Shown piece by piece: positions 44,301 to 59,300 of a stretch of DNA of 64,000 nucleotides. The position numbers and the translations under genes are program-made. Positions within the stretch are counted from its first letter, which is position 1. Each line of letters opens with the position of its first letter. The notes beneath the pieces are model-generated. The model had not been told where the DNA came from. It ran no database searches and was given only the letters and a program-made list of their open reading frames with translations. Origin of the DNA: Achromobacter piechaudii NBRC 102461 (GTDB lineage Bacteria; Pseudomonadota; Gammaproteobacteria; Burkholderiales; Burkholderiaceae_B); the NCBI RefSeq assembly GCF_001571245.1, contig NZ_BCTK01000001.1, positions 682,001 through 746,000 on the forward strand, given 5' to 3'.

Positions 44301-47300
44301 GCGCATTCGTCACCCTTGCTGGTGTCGGTGGGCGCGGCAGGCGCCTTGTCGAAGAACTTTGCATTGGCCGGCGCGGTCAACGTCAACATGATGCGCGGCG
44401 CGACCGAAGCGCGCATCAGCGACAGCACCATCAAGGCGGGCAGCCAGACCGGCTTTACCGGCGACGCCGTGCGCGTGAACGCTTCGGACGCGTCCGCGCT
44501 GTACGCCATCACGGTCGCGGGTTCCATCGCGACTCAAGGCGCAGCGGTGGGCCTGGCCGTGGCGGTCAACATCATGGGCGGCAACACCGCCTTTGACCGC
44601 AACCTGCTGGGATTTTCCAACACCACGCTGGCCGATTCCGGCGCGGCGGTGACGACGGTGGGCGTGGCCGACAATGCCGGCGCGACCCCCAATCCAAAGA
44701 TCACGGCGGCCATCCTGCGCAGCGATGTGCATGCGGTAGCCGGCAACGTCAATGTGTTCGCCGGCCTGGTGGACCCGATGGCGGCGGGCAGCAATGCACA
44801 ACTGGGCGGCGGCGATCAGCTGTCGGTCGGCGGCAACGACATCCACGTGGACCAGGGCGGTAGCACGCTGACCTTCACGGGCGAAGCGGCCGCCGTCATC
44901 AACGGCACGCAGGACGACAGCGGCAACGCCGGCATGCCGACACAGGCGGGCGGCGCGGGCGGCGAGTTCTCGGGATGGCAGACCGGCGACGGCGTCTACC
45001 TGAGCGCGGGCGCGGCCAACATCAAGCTGGCCGACGGCTCCAGCCTGCGCAACGATCGCGTGTACTACGTGATCCGCCGCGAGGCTCCCAATGGCCAGGC
45101 CATCATCCAGCTGGCGGACACGCAGGAAGACGCCTTGCGCGGCAAGGCCTTGCAGTTCGGCAGCGTGACCAACCTGGGCGCGGTGGGCTTTGCCCACGTG
45201 CGCATGCAGAATTCCACCAGCGTCAACCTGCAACCCTTCCACGGCGTGGATGCGGGCGTGACGCTGAACCCCGCCACCAACACGCTGACGCTGAACGCAC
45301 CGTTCGCCGGCGTGCAGGAAGGCGCGGCCATCGTGTACAGCGGCTCGGTCGGCAGCAATGGCCAGATCGAAGACGTGCTGGCCAATCGCATCCTGGCCCA
45401 GGGCAAGGACGTGTTGAAGGTGGGCGTGGCGTATTACGTCGTCAACCTCAGCGCCGACCAGACCTCGTTCCAGCTGCGCGACGGCCAGGGCAATCTGATC
45501 GACCTGAGCGGCGCGTCCGTCGGCGGCGCGTTGCAGCGCTTCAGCGTGAACAATCCGGCCGGCGCGGTCTTGAACGCGGACGGCAGCCTGACCCTGCCCA
45601 AGGCGCACGGCCTGGCCACCGGCGACAAGGTCGTGGTCAGCGTGGCCGATCATGGCGTGCTGACCGGCCTGGCGAACGACAACGTCTATGAAGTGGAGGT
45701 CGTGGACAGCACGACCTTGCGATTCAAGAGCGTCAACGGCGCGGCCGTCACGCTGGCCGCGCTGGGCTATGTGGCCGAGTTCAACACCGGCACCAAGCGC
45801 TACGAGTATTTCCTGACCGACGCGGCCGGCAACAAGGCGCTGGACGCCCAGAACCGGCCCATCGCCGTCAATCCCGACGCGATGATCGCGTTCACGCAGG
45901 TGCAGTTGCAGCGCCAGACCTCGCAGAGCTCGACCAGCACCGGCAGCGACGGCACACAGAACACCAGCATCATGCAAGGCACGCCGACGGACGCCACCTT
46001 ATCCGCCAGCAGCGCCAAGGCGCAGGCGGCGGGCGAAAACAGTTTCAGCTTCGCCACCGATGCGGGTCTGGCCACGGGCGACGTGGTGATCTACCGCAGC
46101 CAGGGCACGACGATAGACGGGCTGATCGATGGCCAGCGCTATTACGTCATCAACGCCTCGCAGGGCGGCGCGTTCCGCTATCAACTGGCCAGCTCGCTGG
46201 ACAACGCGCGCGACGGCATCGCGATGCAACTGGGCGCGATGAGCGGCACGGGCGGCGTCAGCCTGCAAAAAGCCGTGGACCGCATCACCTCGGGCGGCCT
46301 GATCGCATTGGATATCGGCGCGTTGACGCAGGGCCATGCCTTGTCCAACAGCATGTTGAGCATCACCGTGGCGGGCGCGGGGGGCAAGTCCCTGGGCGGC
46401 GCGGGCGCGATTGGCGTGAACATCTCGCGGGCGGACGTGACCGCCATCATCGACAACACAGGCGCGACGGCCGGCACGCAGGTGCTGGCGGACAAGGGCG
46501 CGGTGTCGGTATCGGCGCAGGACGCCAGCCGCATCGTGACGGCCACGGGCGCATTGGGCATTTCGCTGACGCAGGGCGCGTCGGCAGCCATCGGCGCCTC
46601 GGTGGGCGTGGCGGACATGCGCAACAACGTGCGCGCTGCGATTGCCTCGGCGACGGTCACGGCAGAATCCGTGCAGGTGCGCGCCGATGAGCGCGCCAGC
46701 ATCTACAACGTGTCCGTCGGTCTGGCGGGCGGCGCGGGCGTGGCGGTCAGCGGCTCGGTCGCCGTCAATACGATCCAGAACACGGTGCATGCGCAGATCC
46801 GTGATGCTTCCGTCACCGCGACGACGGGCGATATCCGCATCGCCGCGCGCGACATGGCCAGCATCGCGGCGCTGGCCGGCAACGTGTCGGTGTCGGTGGG
46901 CGGCCGCGTGGCTGCCGGCATGGCGTTTGCCGTCAACCAGATCTTCGACACGGTGTACGCGGGCGCGGTGCGCTCGTCCCTGTCGGCGGCGGGCGATATC
47001 GTCGTGCTGGCTACGTTTGCCAAGCCCGATGACCTGTCACCCGGCCTGAACGCGCAGATCTCCGCGATGGCGGTCAGCGGCGCGGTCGCGGCGGGCGGCA
47101 GCGGCGCCAATGTGGGCTTTGGCGGATCGGCGGTGCTGAACTGGATCGCCAATTCGATCAAGGCCGAGATCGGCGACACGGTCAGTGGTCAGGACGTGGT
47201 CGCGGACGGCGACATCGTGGTGCAAGCCACCGACGCCTCCACCATCAACAGCCTGGCCGGCGCGATCGCGCTGGGCCTGGGCTCGCAAGGCGCGGGCGTG

Positions 47301-50300
47301 GCGGTGGGCGCCAGCCTCTCTTACAACTATCTGGGCGGCGCGCCCGCGGGCAATGCCCGCGAGCATTCGGTATCCGCCCAGATCCGCGACACGCAGGGCG
47401 CGGTGCGCGGCGCGCACGTTCAGGTGGCGTCGCTGTTCACCGGTCAGATCCACAACGTGACGGTAGCCGGCAGCGTGGCCGTCGGCACCGTGGCGGTGTC
47501 GGTGGGCGGAGCCGTATCCGTCAACCGCGTCAACAGCAAGAACGAAGCCGGCATCCGCAATGCGCGTCTGGTCGAGGCCCTGTCCTCGGGCGGCGCGCCG
47601 GGCGTGGCCGTGCAGGCGCGCGACGACGGTTATGTGCTGGCCGTGGCGGGCGGCCTCGGCGTGGCGGTGTCGCCGGGCAGCGGCGCGGGCATCGCGGCCG
47701 GCGTGTCGGCCACCGACAACACGGTCAGGAACCAGACGCGGGCAAGCATCGATGGCTCGTCCGACAGTGACGCCGGCCTGCGTACCCAGATCGCCTCGGC
47801 CCATGGCGTGGCGGTGGACGCCATCAATGACTCGCGCATCGTGTCGGCATCGATCGGCGTGGCGGCGGCGGTGGCGGTGGGGCAGGGCTTTGCCGGGGCT
47901 GGCGCAGGCGCGGGCAGCGGCAACACTATCGGCGGCTCGGTCGAAGCGACGCTGCGCAACGTGGACACGAAGACGGGCTCCCTGCTTGAAGGCGGCGTGC
48001 GCGTGAACGCCGAGAACACCGGCAGCATCGTGGCGGTGGCGGGCGCGCTGGCCGTGGCCGTGTCGGCAGGCGGCGTGGGCGCGGGCGCGTCCGTGGGCGT
48101 GTCGGTCGCGATCAGCGACATCAGCACCGTGGTCAAGGCGCTGGTGGACAACTCCGTCCTGCGCACGCGCGGCGCGGCGCTGGGCACGGCCTCGGGCGTG
48201 ACGGTATCCGCCAGCGACCGCGCATCGATCACCGCCATCGCCATCGGCGGGGCGGTCAGCGTGCAGGCCGGCAGCGCGGGCGTGGCCATCGCGGTGGGCA
48301 CGAGCGTGGCAGTCAACAAGGTCTTCAACACGGTGCATGCCCATATCCAGGGCGGCAGCGTGGAAACGAATGGCGCGGCGCTGACGGTCAGCGCCACGCA
48401 GCGCGCCGACATCACGTCGGTGGTGCTGGGCGCGTCCGTCGCGGTGTCGGTGGGCGACAGCGCCAATGCCGCCATCGGCGGCGGCGGTGCGCTGGCGCGC
48501 AACGTCATATCGGCCAGCGTGCAGGCAGGGGTGTCGGACGCCGTCATCGACACGTCGGGTACGGCCGGTGCGCTGGGCGCGTTGGACGTGCTGGCGCTGG
48601 GCCTGTCGCAGATCAACGCGGTGGTGCTGGGCATGTCGGCATCGGTGTCGGTCAGCCACTATGCGGCGGCCTCGGCGTCGGTGGGCGTGGCCATGGCCGA
48701 GAACGTCATCGGCTATGACGTGAACAGCGCCGGCCAGGTGGTGGCGCTGGGCGCGGGCCGTCCGGTCAATGAGATCGTGGCGTCCATCGACGGCAGCACG
48801 GTGACGGCGGGCGCGGTGCGTGTGAACGCCAGCAACGCTACGTTCAAGGCCGACGGCAGCGTCGACGAACAACAAAGCATCGACGCCGTCGTGGTGGCGG
48901 GCGCGGTCGCGGTGTCGGTAGCGTATGCGCCGCCCATCGTCGATGGCGCCAGCCTGGCGGTGTCGGGGGCCGGCGCAGGCGCGCGGGCCGTCAACAAGAT
49001 CAAGACGGGCATCACCGCCCGCATCACGGACGTGAACCAGGCGCACGCGTGGCGCGCGGCCAGCGTGTCGGTCCTGGCGACGGACGTGGCGCGCATCGAC
49101 AGCACGATTGCCGCCGTGGCGATCACGGTGGCGGTGTCGCTGGGCGCAACCGCGTCCCTGTCGGTCGCGGCGTCGCTGGCGCAGAACGAAGTGGCCAACA
49201 CGGCGCAGGCCAAGGTTGACGGGGTCAACTTCGTCAACGCCGGCGCGATCACCGTCAAGGCGGACAGCCAGGCCAGCATCCAGACGGTGTCGGTCGCGGC
49301 CTCGATTGCGGTGGGCGTGGGGCTGGGCGGCGTGTCGCTGGCAGGCGGCGGCGCGGATGCGCGCAACGTCATCGGCTCGTCGGCCACGGCATTGATGAAT
49401 GGCTCGCGCATCAGCGGCAATGGCGCCAACGCGCTGACCGTGGATGCCGACATGCGCGGCACGATCAAGGCGACCGTGGTGGTCGCCAGCGTGGCCTTTA
49501 CCGTGGCAGGCGGGTCGCTCGCCATCGGCGCATCGCTGGCCGAGAACAGCTTGACGCAGGACGCGGGCGCGCGCGGCACCCTGAGCAACACGCAGGTCTC
49601 GAATCTGGGCGCGATCAACGTCACCGCCGACACCAGCCAGACGCTGGAAACCGTGGTGGTGGCGGGCGCGGTCGGCATCGCCTACAACGGCGTGGCGCTG
49701 GCGGCGGCCGGGTCGAACGCATCGAACACCACGCGCGCCGTGACGCGCGCGCAGGTCGATGGCCTGACCCAGATCGACCCCAACGTGCGCGGCGCGGACA
49801 GCCTGAGTGTGAAGGCGACGAACACCGCCACGCTGAAAGCCACGGCGGCGGGCGCGAGCCTGTCGGGCACCTCGCAGGGCCTGGCCCTGTCGGTGGGCGT
49901 GGCGCTGGCCAGCAACCAGGCGCTGGGCGCGGTCGAAGCGGCGGTGACCAATTCGACCTTGAACGTCGGCACGGGCGCGCAGATGACGCGCGTGTCGGTC
50001 GGCGCAGAGGACACGACGACGCTCCAGGCCAAGGCCATCGGCGCATCACTGGCCTTCGCGATGGCGGGCGGTTCGCTGGCCGTGGGCGCGTCGGTGGCGC
50101 GCAACGTTGCGGCGACCAGCGTGCAATCCTATGTGACCGCGTCCACGCTGAACGTGTCGGACGCCGTGGCCGTGTCGGCCAAGGAAACCGCCACGCTGGA
50201 CGGCCTGTCGGTCGCAGCCTCGGTGGCGGCCGGCTTCTCGGGCGTGTCCGTGTCCGGTTCGGGCGCGGAAGGCACGCAGATCGTCGCCAACGATGTGGGC

Positions 50301-53300
50301 GCTTATCTGTCGGGTTCGACCATCACGGCGGGCACGGGCGTGTCCGTGAAGGCGGACAACACGTCCACGATTTCGGCGGTGACGGGCGCGGTGTCGGTCA
50401 GTGCGACCGGCGCGGGCCTGGCGGCCAGCATCGGCGTGTCGATTGCCAACAATACGTTCGGCGCGTATTCGGGCGACGGCGTCAGCCGCGCCAACCGCGC
50501 GCTGGCGTATATCGAGAACAGCACCATCATTGTTGCCAAGGGCAATGTGGACGTGCTGGCCACGTCCACCGAGACGCTGACCAGCGTCAACTTCGCCGGC
50601 AGCGTGGCGGTGGCAGGAGCGGGCGGTTCGGCCGCCGGCTCCGGCGTGCAAGTCACCAACCGGTTCGGCACGACGACGTCGGCCTATATCCAGAATTCGG
50701 ACGTGACGGCCGGCATGACGGGCCAGTCCGGCTCGGTGATGGTGCGCGCGCAAGATACCAGCACCATCCTCAAATCCGGCGCTTATGGCGTGGCGGTGGC
50801 GGCGTCGCTGCCGGTGCCTGGCAACTTCGGGCTGAACCTGGCCCTGGCCGTGACGCTGGTGGACAGCGTGGCCGAGAACCAGGTCAGCGCCTACGTCGCC
50901 AACGCCAGCGGCAAGAACGTGGGCGCGTATGACGCGGTCTCGGTGCTGGCGCTGCAACAGACCGACTTCAAGGGACTGGACGCGGTGACCGCGTCGGTCG
51001 CGGTGGGCGGCGGTATCGCGGCCTCGGGCGCGGGCGTGCGGGTCACGAACACCACGCGCAACAACGTCAGCGCCCGCGTCTCGGGCGCGGGCAAGGTGGG
51101 CGCGCTGGGCAAGGTCGATATCAAGGCCGACACCCGCATCGCCGCGCAGATCGACCTGACGCAGGTCAGCGTGGCGGTCGGCATGGTGGGCGTGGCGGTG
51201 GGCGTGGGCATTGCCGAGAACATCTCGCGCGACACCACGACGGCAACGGTGGACGGCGCAACGGTCGCCGCTCCGATGGTGGACCTGAGCGCGCTGGTCA
51301 GCGTGGATTTCAGCCAGACGCAGACGGCCGGCGTGGCCGCGACGACGGGGCTGGCGGTCAACGTCAATAAGGCGCTGGTGGACATCGGCGCAACGACGCT
51401 GGCCGAGGCACGCAACGGTGCGGTGCTGACGGGCGTGTCGGTCACCACCCCCGGCCTGGGCGTGACGCCCGGCATGGTCAACGTCAACGCGCAGGGCACG
51501 TATTACGGGCGCGCGTATTCCAAGGCGATCACCGGCGGCGTGATCGGCGTGGGCGTGATGAGCGCCGAGACGCGCCTGGGCGGTTCGCTCAAGGCCTCGG
51601 TGGACAACGCCACCTTGCAGGGCGCCATCGTCGGCGTCACGGTGGGCGCGACGACGGAACGCAACGGCGAAGCCGGCCTGCTGGCCGAGGCGCGCTCGCT
51701 GGAAGTGGGCGGGGTGACGGTGTCGATCGACACCGCCACGCTGACGACCGCGCTGGATGCGCGGGTGCAGATCGGCAACAACGCCCGCGTGGACGGCACG
51801 CTGCTCAGTATCTCCGCCTCGCAGGTGCAGGCGGTGGACGTCAAGATGGACGCCGGCACGATCGCGCTGGTGGCAGGCCGCCAGGGCAAGATCGATGTGC
51901 AGGTGGCCGGCAAGTCGGCCATCGACATCAGCGGCGGCGCACAGGTCTCGGGCAACAAGCTGGACCTGCGCAGCAACAACACGGTGCGCGGCACGTCTAC
52001 CTTGAGCGGCTATTCCGTCAAGCTGGCGGGCGCGGACGTCAGCAAGCATTCGGTGACGATCAAGCCCGAATCGACGATCACCATCACCGGCGCGCGCCAG
52101 GCCGGCGACACGCTGGCCACGCCGGGCATGACGGTGGTGCAGGCGCGTGGCGACTACGGCACGCCCGGCATGCTGGACCTGGTCACGACCAACGACATCA
52201 TCTACACGCAGCGCAACAAGATCACCGGCGTGTCCGGCGTCTCGGTCACGCTGTCGACCAACCATCTGAGCACCGATGGCGCCTTGTCCAAGGTCAAGGT
52301 GGACGGCGCGTTCCTGCGCAACGCCTTTGGCGACGTTGTCATGGCGGCGAACACGCGCGGCGTGACGACGACCATCAGCGACCTGCTGGTCGTGTCGGTG
52401 TCCAGCTTCAGCCGTTCGGACAGCAATAACGACCTGACGGTGCGCAACGCCATCGAGATTGACAATTCGTCGATCGAGGCCGACAGCATCCTGGCGCTGG
52501 CCGGCAGCGGCAAGGCGTCCGATCCGCTCTCTACCGGGTATCTGCTGGCCAACGACAACGTGTCGTTCACGCTGGTGGGCATTGCGCAGATTCCGGATGT
52601 GGACAGCGGCGCGAAGGCGCGCCAGATCAACACGGTGCTGATCGACGGCATCTCGTCGGCCGGCTCGCTGCTCAAGGCGCAGCGCAACGTGCGCCTGGAA
52701 ACCAATCCGTCCACGCTGGACCAGGCCAAGGTCAATGGCACGGTCCAGGTGATCGGCCTGAACCTGAATCCCACGGCGGATCTGGCTGACGGCGTGGTGG
52801 ATAGCAGTTCCAGCAAGGTCGCGACGGGCGCGGCCACGCGCATCATCGCGGGCGTGAACAACGCGGCCAACCTGTTCGTGATTCCGGCCGAGCTGCTCAA
52901 GGAGCTGGGCCTGTCGGGCCTGGCCGCGCAGGCGGCGGGCGGGGCGGTGAAGTTCGATTCGAACTCGGCCGTGGTCAAGGCCATCCTGGAAAAGCTGCTG
53001 GGCGCGGGCAAGACCAGCACGGACGGCGCGGCGGGCACGGTCAACATCGACGTGAACTACGAGCTGACGGCGTTCACCGCCAGCGACATCAAGGTCAACG
53101 TCACGACCGGCATGATCGTCAAGGACGGCAACAACTACTACCGCTACAACAGCCTGGACAGCCGCGACCTGGATCTGGCCAAGGAAAACTACGGCAACAG
53201 CTACTGGCTGCGCCTGGACAACGCCACGCAGGCGCAGAAGGACGAGGCGCTTGGGTCGGACTTCGGGACGACGGCCGCCGCGCAGGTGGGCAGCCTGTAC

Positions 53301-56300
53301 TTCGTGCTCAAGACCGTGGACGTGGGCCGGCCCACGCTGCGCTACGCTAGCCAGCAGAACGTGATCAGCGAGCAGATCCGCACGCTGACCAAGATGCAGT
53401 CCGAACACGCGTCCGACCCGCAGGCCGTGGCGCGCTACCAGGCCAACATCGCCGCCTTGCAGCGTCAGTTGCAAAGCATCCAGATGGCCACGGTGGTCGA
53501 TGGCCAGGTGCGCTATCTGGATTCTTTCTCGACCTTCTACGTCGAAATTCCCGATATGTACGCCTCGGGCGGCTCGGTGTACGTCAGCGCGACGGACGTG
53601 GCGGGCGTGAACCGCAACGGCATCGACGCGCGCGCCAACACGCAGATCAACATCGTCAACGACTCGCCGATGCTGATGAACGTGTACGACGCCGTGGTGC
53701 TGGACGGCACCATCATCCGGCCCGGTTCGGATGGGCAATTGAAGGTCTTCAAGACCGGCCACCTGTATATCAATGACGTGTCGGTCAAGGGCGCGACTGG
53801 CTCGGACACGGCCGAAGTCAACATCAGCCAGATCAAGAACACCTGGGCGGTCGACCCCTTCGGCGGCGCGCTGAACGAAGGCACTGACGATTCCTTGGCG
53901 AAGATGATCGCCTCAGCCCCGGTGGACCTGGGCCTCTTGGGCGCGGTGGTCAACCCGCTGGGCAAGGTGTCGGTCATCAATACGCTGGGCAGCATCAACG
54001 TGTCCGGCACGATCCAGGCGGTCAGCCTGGACATCGTGGCCAAGGGCAATTTCAGCCTGCAAAGCGAAGGCTGGTTCAACTCGGGCACCAATCCGACGCT
54101 GCTCAACGACAGTTGGGCCAGCGTCGTCAATGCCTTGAAGAGCGGCAGCACCAGCACCGGCATCAGCGACACGATGCAGAACGTGCTGCTGCGCTGGGGC
54201 TACACCAAGCTGGATTCGTTCAGCGAGGTGCTCAAGAACAACACGGCGGCGCGCGATTCGCGCATCTTTGCGCTGGGCGCGGTCAGCATTTCGGCGCTGA
54301 CGCTGAATATCGACGGCAAGATCCAGAGCGGCCTGACCGACGCCTACATCAAGATCGACAGCTCGTTCCGGGGCGATCAGGACAAGTCGCTGCAAGACGG
54401 CAACGGCTACGCCATCAGCGGCGTGTCGTTCAGCGCGGACGGTTCGTTGAACCGCTACGGCGCGATTACCGGCCGCTTCGACTACGCCACGCAGACGATC
54501 ATTCTCGATCCGATCCGTCTGGCGGGCGGCAGCATTTCGCTGACCGGCCAGATCGTCTCGGTGGGCAATGGCAACCTGATCGTGGCCAACGGCTATGCGT
54601 CCGTGCACATCGACAACCAGACGACCTATGCGCTGGTCACGGGCGACATCGACGTCAGCACGTATCGCCGGGGCCGCATCGAGATCATCGACACGGCGCG
54701 CGGCCAGAAGGACCTGTACGAGCTGCAAGGCACGAACAACGTCGTGCACACCGTGTGGAACAAGTTCGTGCAGGTCACGCCTAATTCGTCCGACCCGACC
54801 GCCTTGAGCTGGATCTGGGTGTATGACAGCGGCAATGGGCAGCAAAGCACGGCGGGCGCGAGCAGCGCGGCCGGCACCTTGCAGGATGGCCAGACGCTGA
54901 CCTTGAGCTACAAGCCCCAGGCCGGCCAGATGATGGTCTGGGTGATGGGCTGGAGCTCCGGCGAAACCACCACTACCGTCTACACGACCAAGCAGTTCAA
55001 CCTGTTCGGCGACTTCGACCCCTTGGGCTGGCTGACGGACAAGAACACCAGCAAGTCCGGCCCCGTGACGGTCTTCGAGACCCCGCGCCCGGTGCTCGTA
55101 TCCACCGTGGTCGCCTATGACGGCGTCAATTCGGTGCCGGATGCGCTCAAGCAGCAACTGATCGCCAGCGGCAAGCTGAACGATGCGCTGCTGCCCACCA
55201 CCATCGAAGGCAGCGGCACGCAGAAGCTGGTGGAAGACACCAGCGGCAGCATCGTGGGCCCGGACGGCAAGCACTACCGCCTGGAGACCACGGGCGGCAC
55301 CGCGCTGGACACGTCCGTGTTCAGCGTGGCCTACCGTAAATTCAATACCGGCGTCATTGTGCGCAACGACGGCCCGCACACCAGTGGCGGCGGCTGGCTG
55401 CGCACCAAGACCACGACGCTGACGCAGGTGGTCGAGAAGAAGCAGCAAGAGCTGTTCACCTTCTACATGCCGGCCTCGCAAGAGATCACCCTCAGCTTCA
55501 TGGGGTCCAGCAACGCCGCCAACGCGATCTACATCCGCAGCAATGGCGACCTGACGCTGGCGGGCAACCTGATCGTGGGCAACGGCAAGACGGTGCATCT
55601 GGAAGCCGTGTCGGCGTCTTCGCCGACGTCGATCACGATGCAGGGCGACGTTGGCATCATGGCGCGCGATCCGAACGGGCAGATGCCCAGCGGCGCCAAC
55701 GCGGCGCTCAACGTCGAGGCCATCGCGCTGGGCGGGGCCATCAAGCTCAACCTGATGGGTTCGACCGGCTACACGCGCGCCGAGGCCCGCAACGATATCC
55801 GCTTGAATTACTTCTCGGAGGGCGGCGCCAGTTCGTGGGCCACCTTGCAGAAGGTGAATTCGTCGGCCGGCACGGTGTACATCGAAGCGCTCAACGGCAT
55901 CTTCGCGCACGCGTCCACCGCCAGCACCGACACCGTCGTGTCGGGCAACCGTATCGAACTGAACGCCGGTTACGGCGCCATCGGTACGGCGTCCAAGGCG
56001 CTGACCATCCATGCGCGCCAGGGCTTCGCGGCCCAGGCGGGCCTGGCGGGCGGCCCGGTGGGCGCGGACAAGAGCATCTATCTGTCGCAGAACGTGCTGA
56101 ACGCCGACCTGACGCTGGTCAAGCCGGTCAACTGGACGAATCCGCAGGCTTCCGTCTACGCCGAATTGGGCAGCGTGAACATCACGCTCAATGGCGGTTC
56201 GCTGCTGGACGGCGAACTGGCCGACACCCGCACGGCGACGGAGAAGGCCTATCCGACGGTCACGGCGAAGATCCTGGCGGATCTGAATGCGCAACTGGCG

Positions 56301-59300
56301 CAGTACAACAGCTACTGGTCGGGCGTGCGCGCCTTGCAGACCGCGACGATCACGCTGGGCGGCGTGGGCACCTACCTGAGCACGCAGTCCGAAGGCGGCC
56401 AATACCTGGCGCTGACGCTGACGGCCAGCCAGTACGCGGCCGCGCTGAAGGCGGCGGTGGATGGTCAGCATCTGGTGCGCCTGGCCTACAACAACAGCCT
56501 GAACGGCAACGCCCGCACGGAAATCCTGGGCTATCTGGGCCTGGTGTCCGGCAGTGGCGTGAATGATGTCTACCGCTTCACGTTCACGGTCTACGACCCG
56601 GCCAATCCGACGGCGAACGCCGGCCCGGTGTCGCTGGCCGCGCTGGGGTACACGGCCGGCAGCCAGGGCGTGCTGTACGGCCCGTCCTACGCGCTGGCAG
56701 GCGCAACGGATCAGGCCAACGCCAATCTGCCGATCTCGTTCACCTTGCCGTCCGGCGCACTGACGGTGCAGCAGGGCTCCAGCACCTTGCGCCTGCAACT
56801 GAGCAACGCGCAGCTGAACGCCTTGGCGGCCAAGTCGGGGCAGGCAAGCGGCGACCTGTATCAGCGCGCGCTGGCCGGCCTGCGCTCGTACACGTACATC
56901 CTGGTCGATGGACAGCAGCTGACCGTGGATCAGATCGTCCCGACCGGCCAATGGTGGGGCTCGGCGATGTTCGACACGGTCCTCATCACGCTGAAGTCGC
57001 CCTATGTGGGCGACCTGAGCGCGGTTGACAGCAGCGGCCATCACAACCTGAACATCGTGCTGGGCAATGCGTCCGGCACCTTGGGCGGCGAAGACCTGAG
57101 CGGTTCGGCCAATACGCCGCGCCCCGTGGTTCCTGGCAGCGGCACGGCCGCGCCCGTGCTGGGCGCGACCGATCGGGATATCTCTGCCGATGTCATCGCG
57201 GCCATCACGCAGTACAACCTGGACCATCCGCAAGGCCAGATCAACACGGGCGCGGGTTCGCTGTACGCCAACCTGACGGCGACCACGCCGGGTACGACGT
57301 GGTCGGTCATCGAGCGCACCGTGACCAGCAACCAGCTCCAGCTGGCCGGTAACACGCTGGGCTGGCAGATGCCGTCGGTCAATTCCGTCCAGCAGTACAA
57401 CGACTGGATGAACAACACGGCCAACGGCCTGATCGGCAGCGAGATCACGTTCACGATCGACGGGGTGAGCCATACCCGCCGGATCACGTCGCTCAAGCTG
57501 GTGCAGGCCGATGGCTCGCCCGCGACCAGCCTGTACGACTCTCAGAACCAGATCGCTTTCAGCTTCTCGGGCGCTGCCGTGTCCTTGAAGAATTTCTATG
57601 TGCGCGATGGCGTGAACATCGTGTCGGCGGCGGGCCTGCCGTCGCAGCTGACCTACGGCCTGACCGGCCTGGGCAACGGCACCGGTTCGGTGGCGGTGGC
57701 CTACACGATCCAGCGTGGCTTTGGCGCGGTGGCGCTCAAGCAGGGCGTGCTGACCTCGGACACCCCGAACAACAACTGGGGCTGGTTCGGCAGCAACCTG
57801 CTGCCGTTCTACAGCTATACGGAAACGGCAGGCGCGGGCTATGCCGAATTCGTCGACATGGGCAATGGCTTCGGTTGGGATCTGACCAAGTCCAACATGA
57901 GCGACGTGGCGCGTACGCAGCTGGCCAACAGCATCAAGGCGCTGCTGCAAAGCGGCCAATCGATTTCGCTGGCCGGGCTTGAGCTGTACATGACGAACCA
58001 GAACGGCAGCTTGCAAGGCCATGACCTGGGCGTCTATGACAACGGCACGCTGCGCATCCTGACCATCGTGGACGCCAACGGCGACCCCTTGACCGCCTCC
58101 AGCCCGGACAGCGCGTGGCTGACCGGCCGCATCACGTTCTCGGGCAAGGTGTATGCGCAGAAGGGCCAGCTGGAAGACCTGAACGTCTACCAGAACACCA
58201 ACGTGCATGATACGGCTACGTCGGGCAGCTACACGCCGGTCTTGCAGGGCATGACCGTGAACGCCGGCATCCGCCTCGTGGACAACGGTTTTGCGCAGCA
58301 GTCGCTGACGCAATTCGGCGTGGCCACGCTGACCCTGCCGGGCACCGACCGGCTGGTGCAGGGCCAGCGCGTGGAACTGAGCTTCGCCAATTCCACGCAG
58401 ACCGCCATCTATTACATCCAGAGCGTCAACGGCCGCGTCGTGACGCTGTCCGAGAGCGTGGATGGCGCCTTCAATGGCGGCGACGCCGTGACCATCGCGA
58501 AGATATTCGGGGTGGCCGGCAGCACGCCGGGCGCGGTGACGGTCAAGCTGTTGGACGCCGCCGCCAGCGGCGCTACCGTGTCGGCCGACAACGTCATTAC
58601 CTTGACCGACATGAACATCGTGCCGGTGACGGACGCGAGCGGCCAGGTCACGGGCTACCGGGCCTTGCAGAACTACGACCGCGTCTATCTGAACGATGTG
58701 CGCGTGCAGATCGGCAAGACTTCCAGCCTGCAAACCAACGTGGCCTACTACGTGCTGGTCGGCGCGAACAATACGGTCCAGCTGTTCGCCTCGAAGGAAC
58801 AGGCGGTGCTGCATCAGCAGATCGAACTGCTGAACCAGACGGCCGAAGGGCGCGAGCTGGCCAAGGCGCTGTTCACGGACGCGGGCATCACCGGCGAGCT
58901 GCTGCGCGGCTTTGCGGCGGCCGATATCCGCGGCATGTTCACCGTGTCCACGCATCTGTTCCAGACGCAGGCGGCCGGTTCGACGGCGGGCCTGAACGCG
59001 TCGATGCAGGCGCTGCACGAACAGTTGAAGAACCAGGGCTTCGACGCCAACTACCTGCCGGCGGCGCTGGATATCACGGCGGCGTTGAACCTGGTCAAGT
59101 CCACGCGCAACCAGATCGTCTACGACTACGTGGTGGACAAGGAACTGGCGCAGACCGCCGAATACCACAACTACTGGCGCGACCGCCTGGAGTCTGCGGC
59201 AGGCGCGGCCAGCTCGGCGTTGACCTCGGTAGGGGCGGGCAGCTTCAAGCTGGCCAACATGAATATCGTGGACGACGGCACGGGTCAGCTGCGCGCGCTG

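Noticed and set aside
37134..59168. Very long minus-strand open frames (for example 37134-42221, 50046-53762 and 53913-59168)
   Set aside because: They are antisense to the giant gene. They arise because GC-rich codons leave few stops on the complementary strand. Their translations are rich in Arg, His, Gln, Val and Ala with no domains, and they lack ribosome sites.
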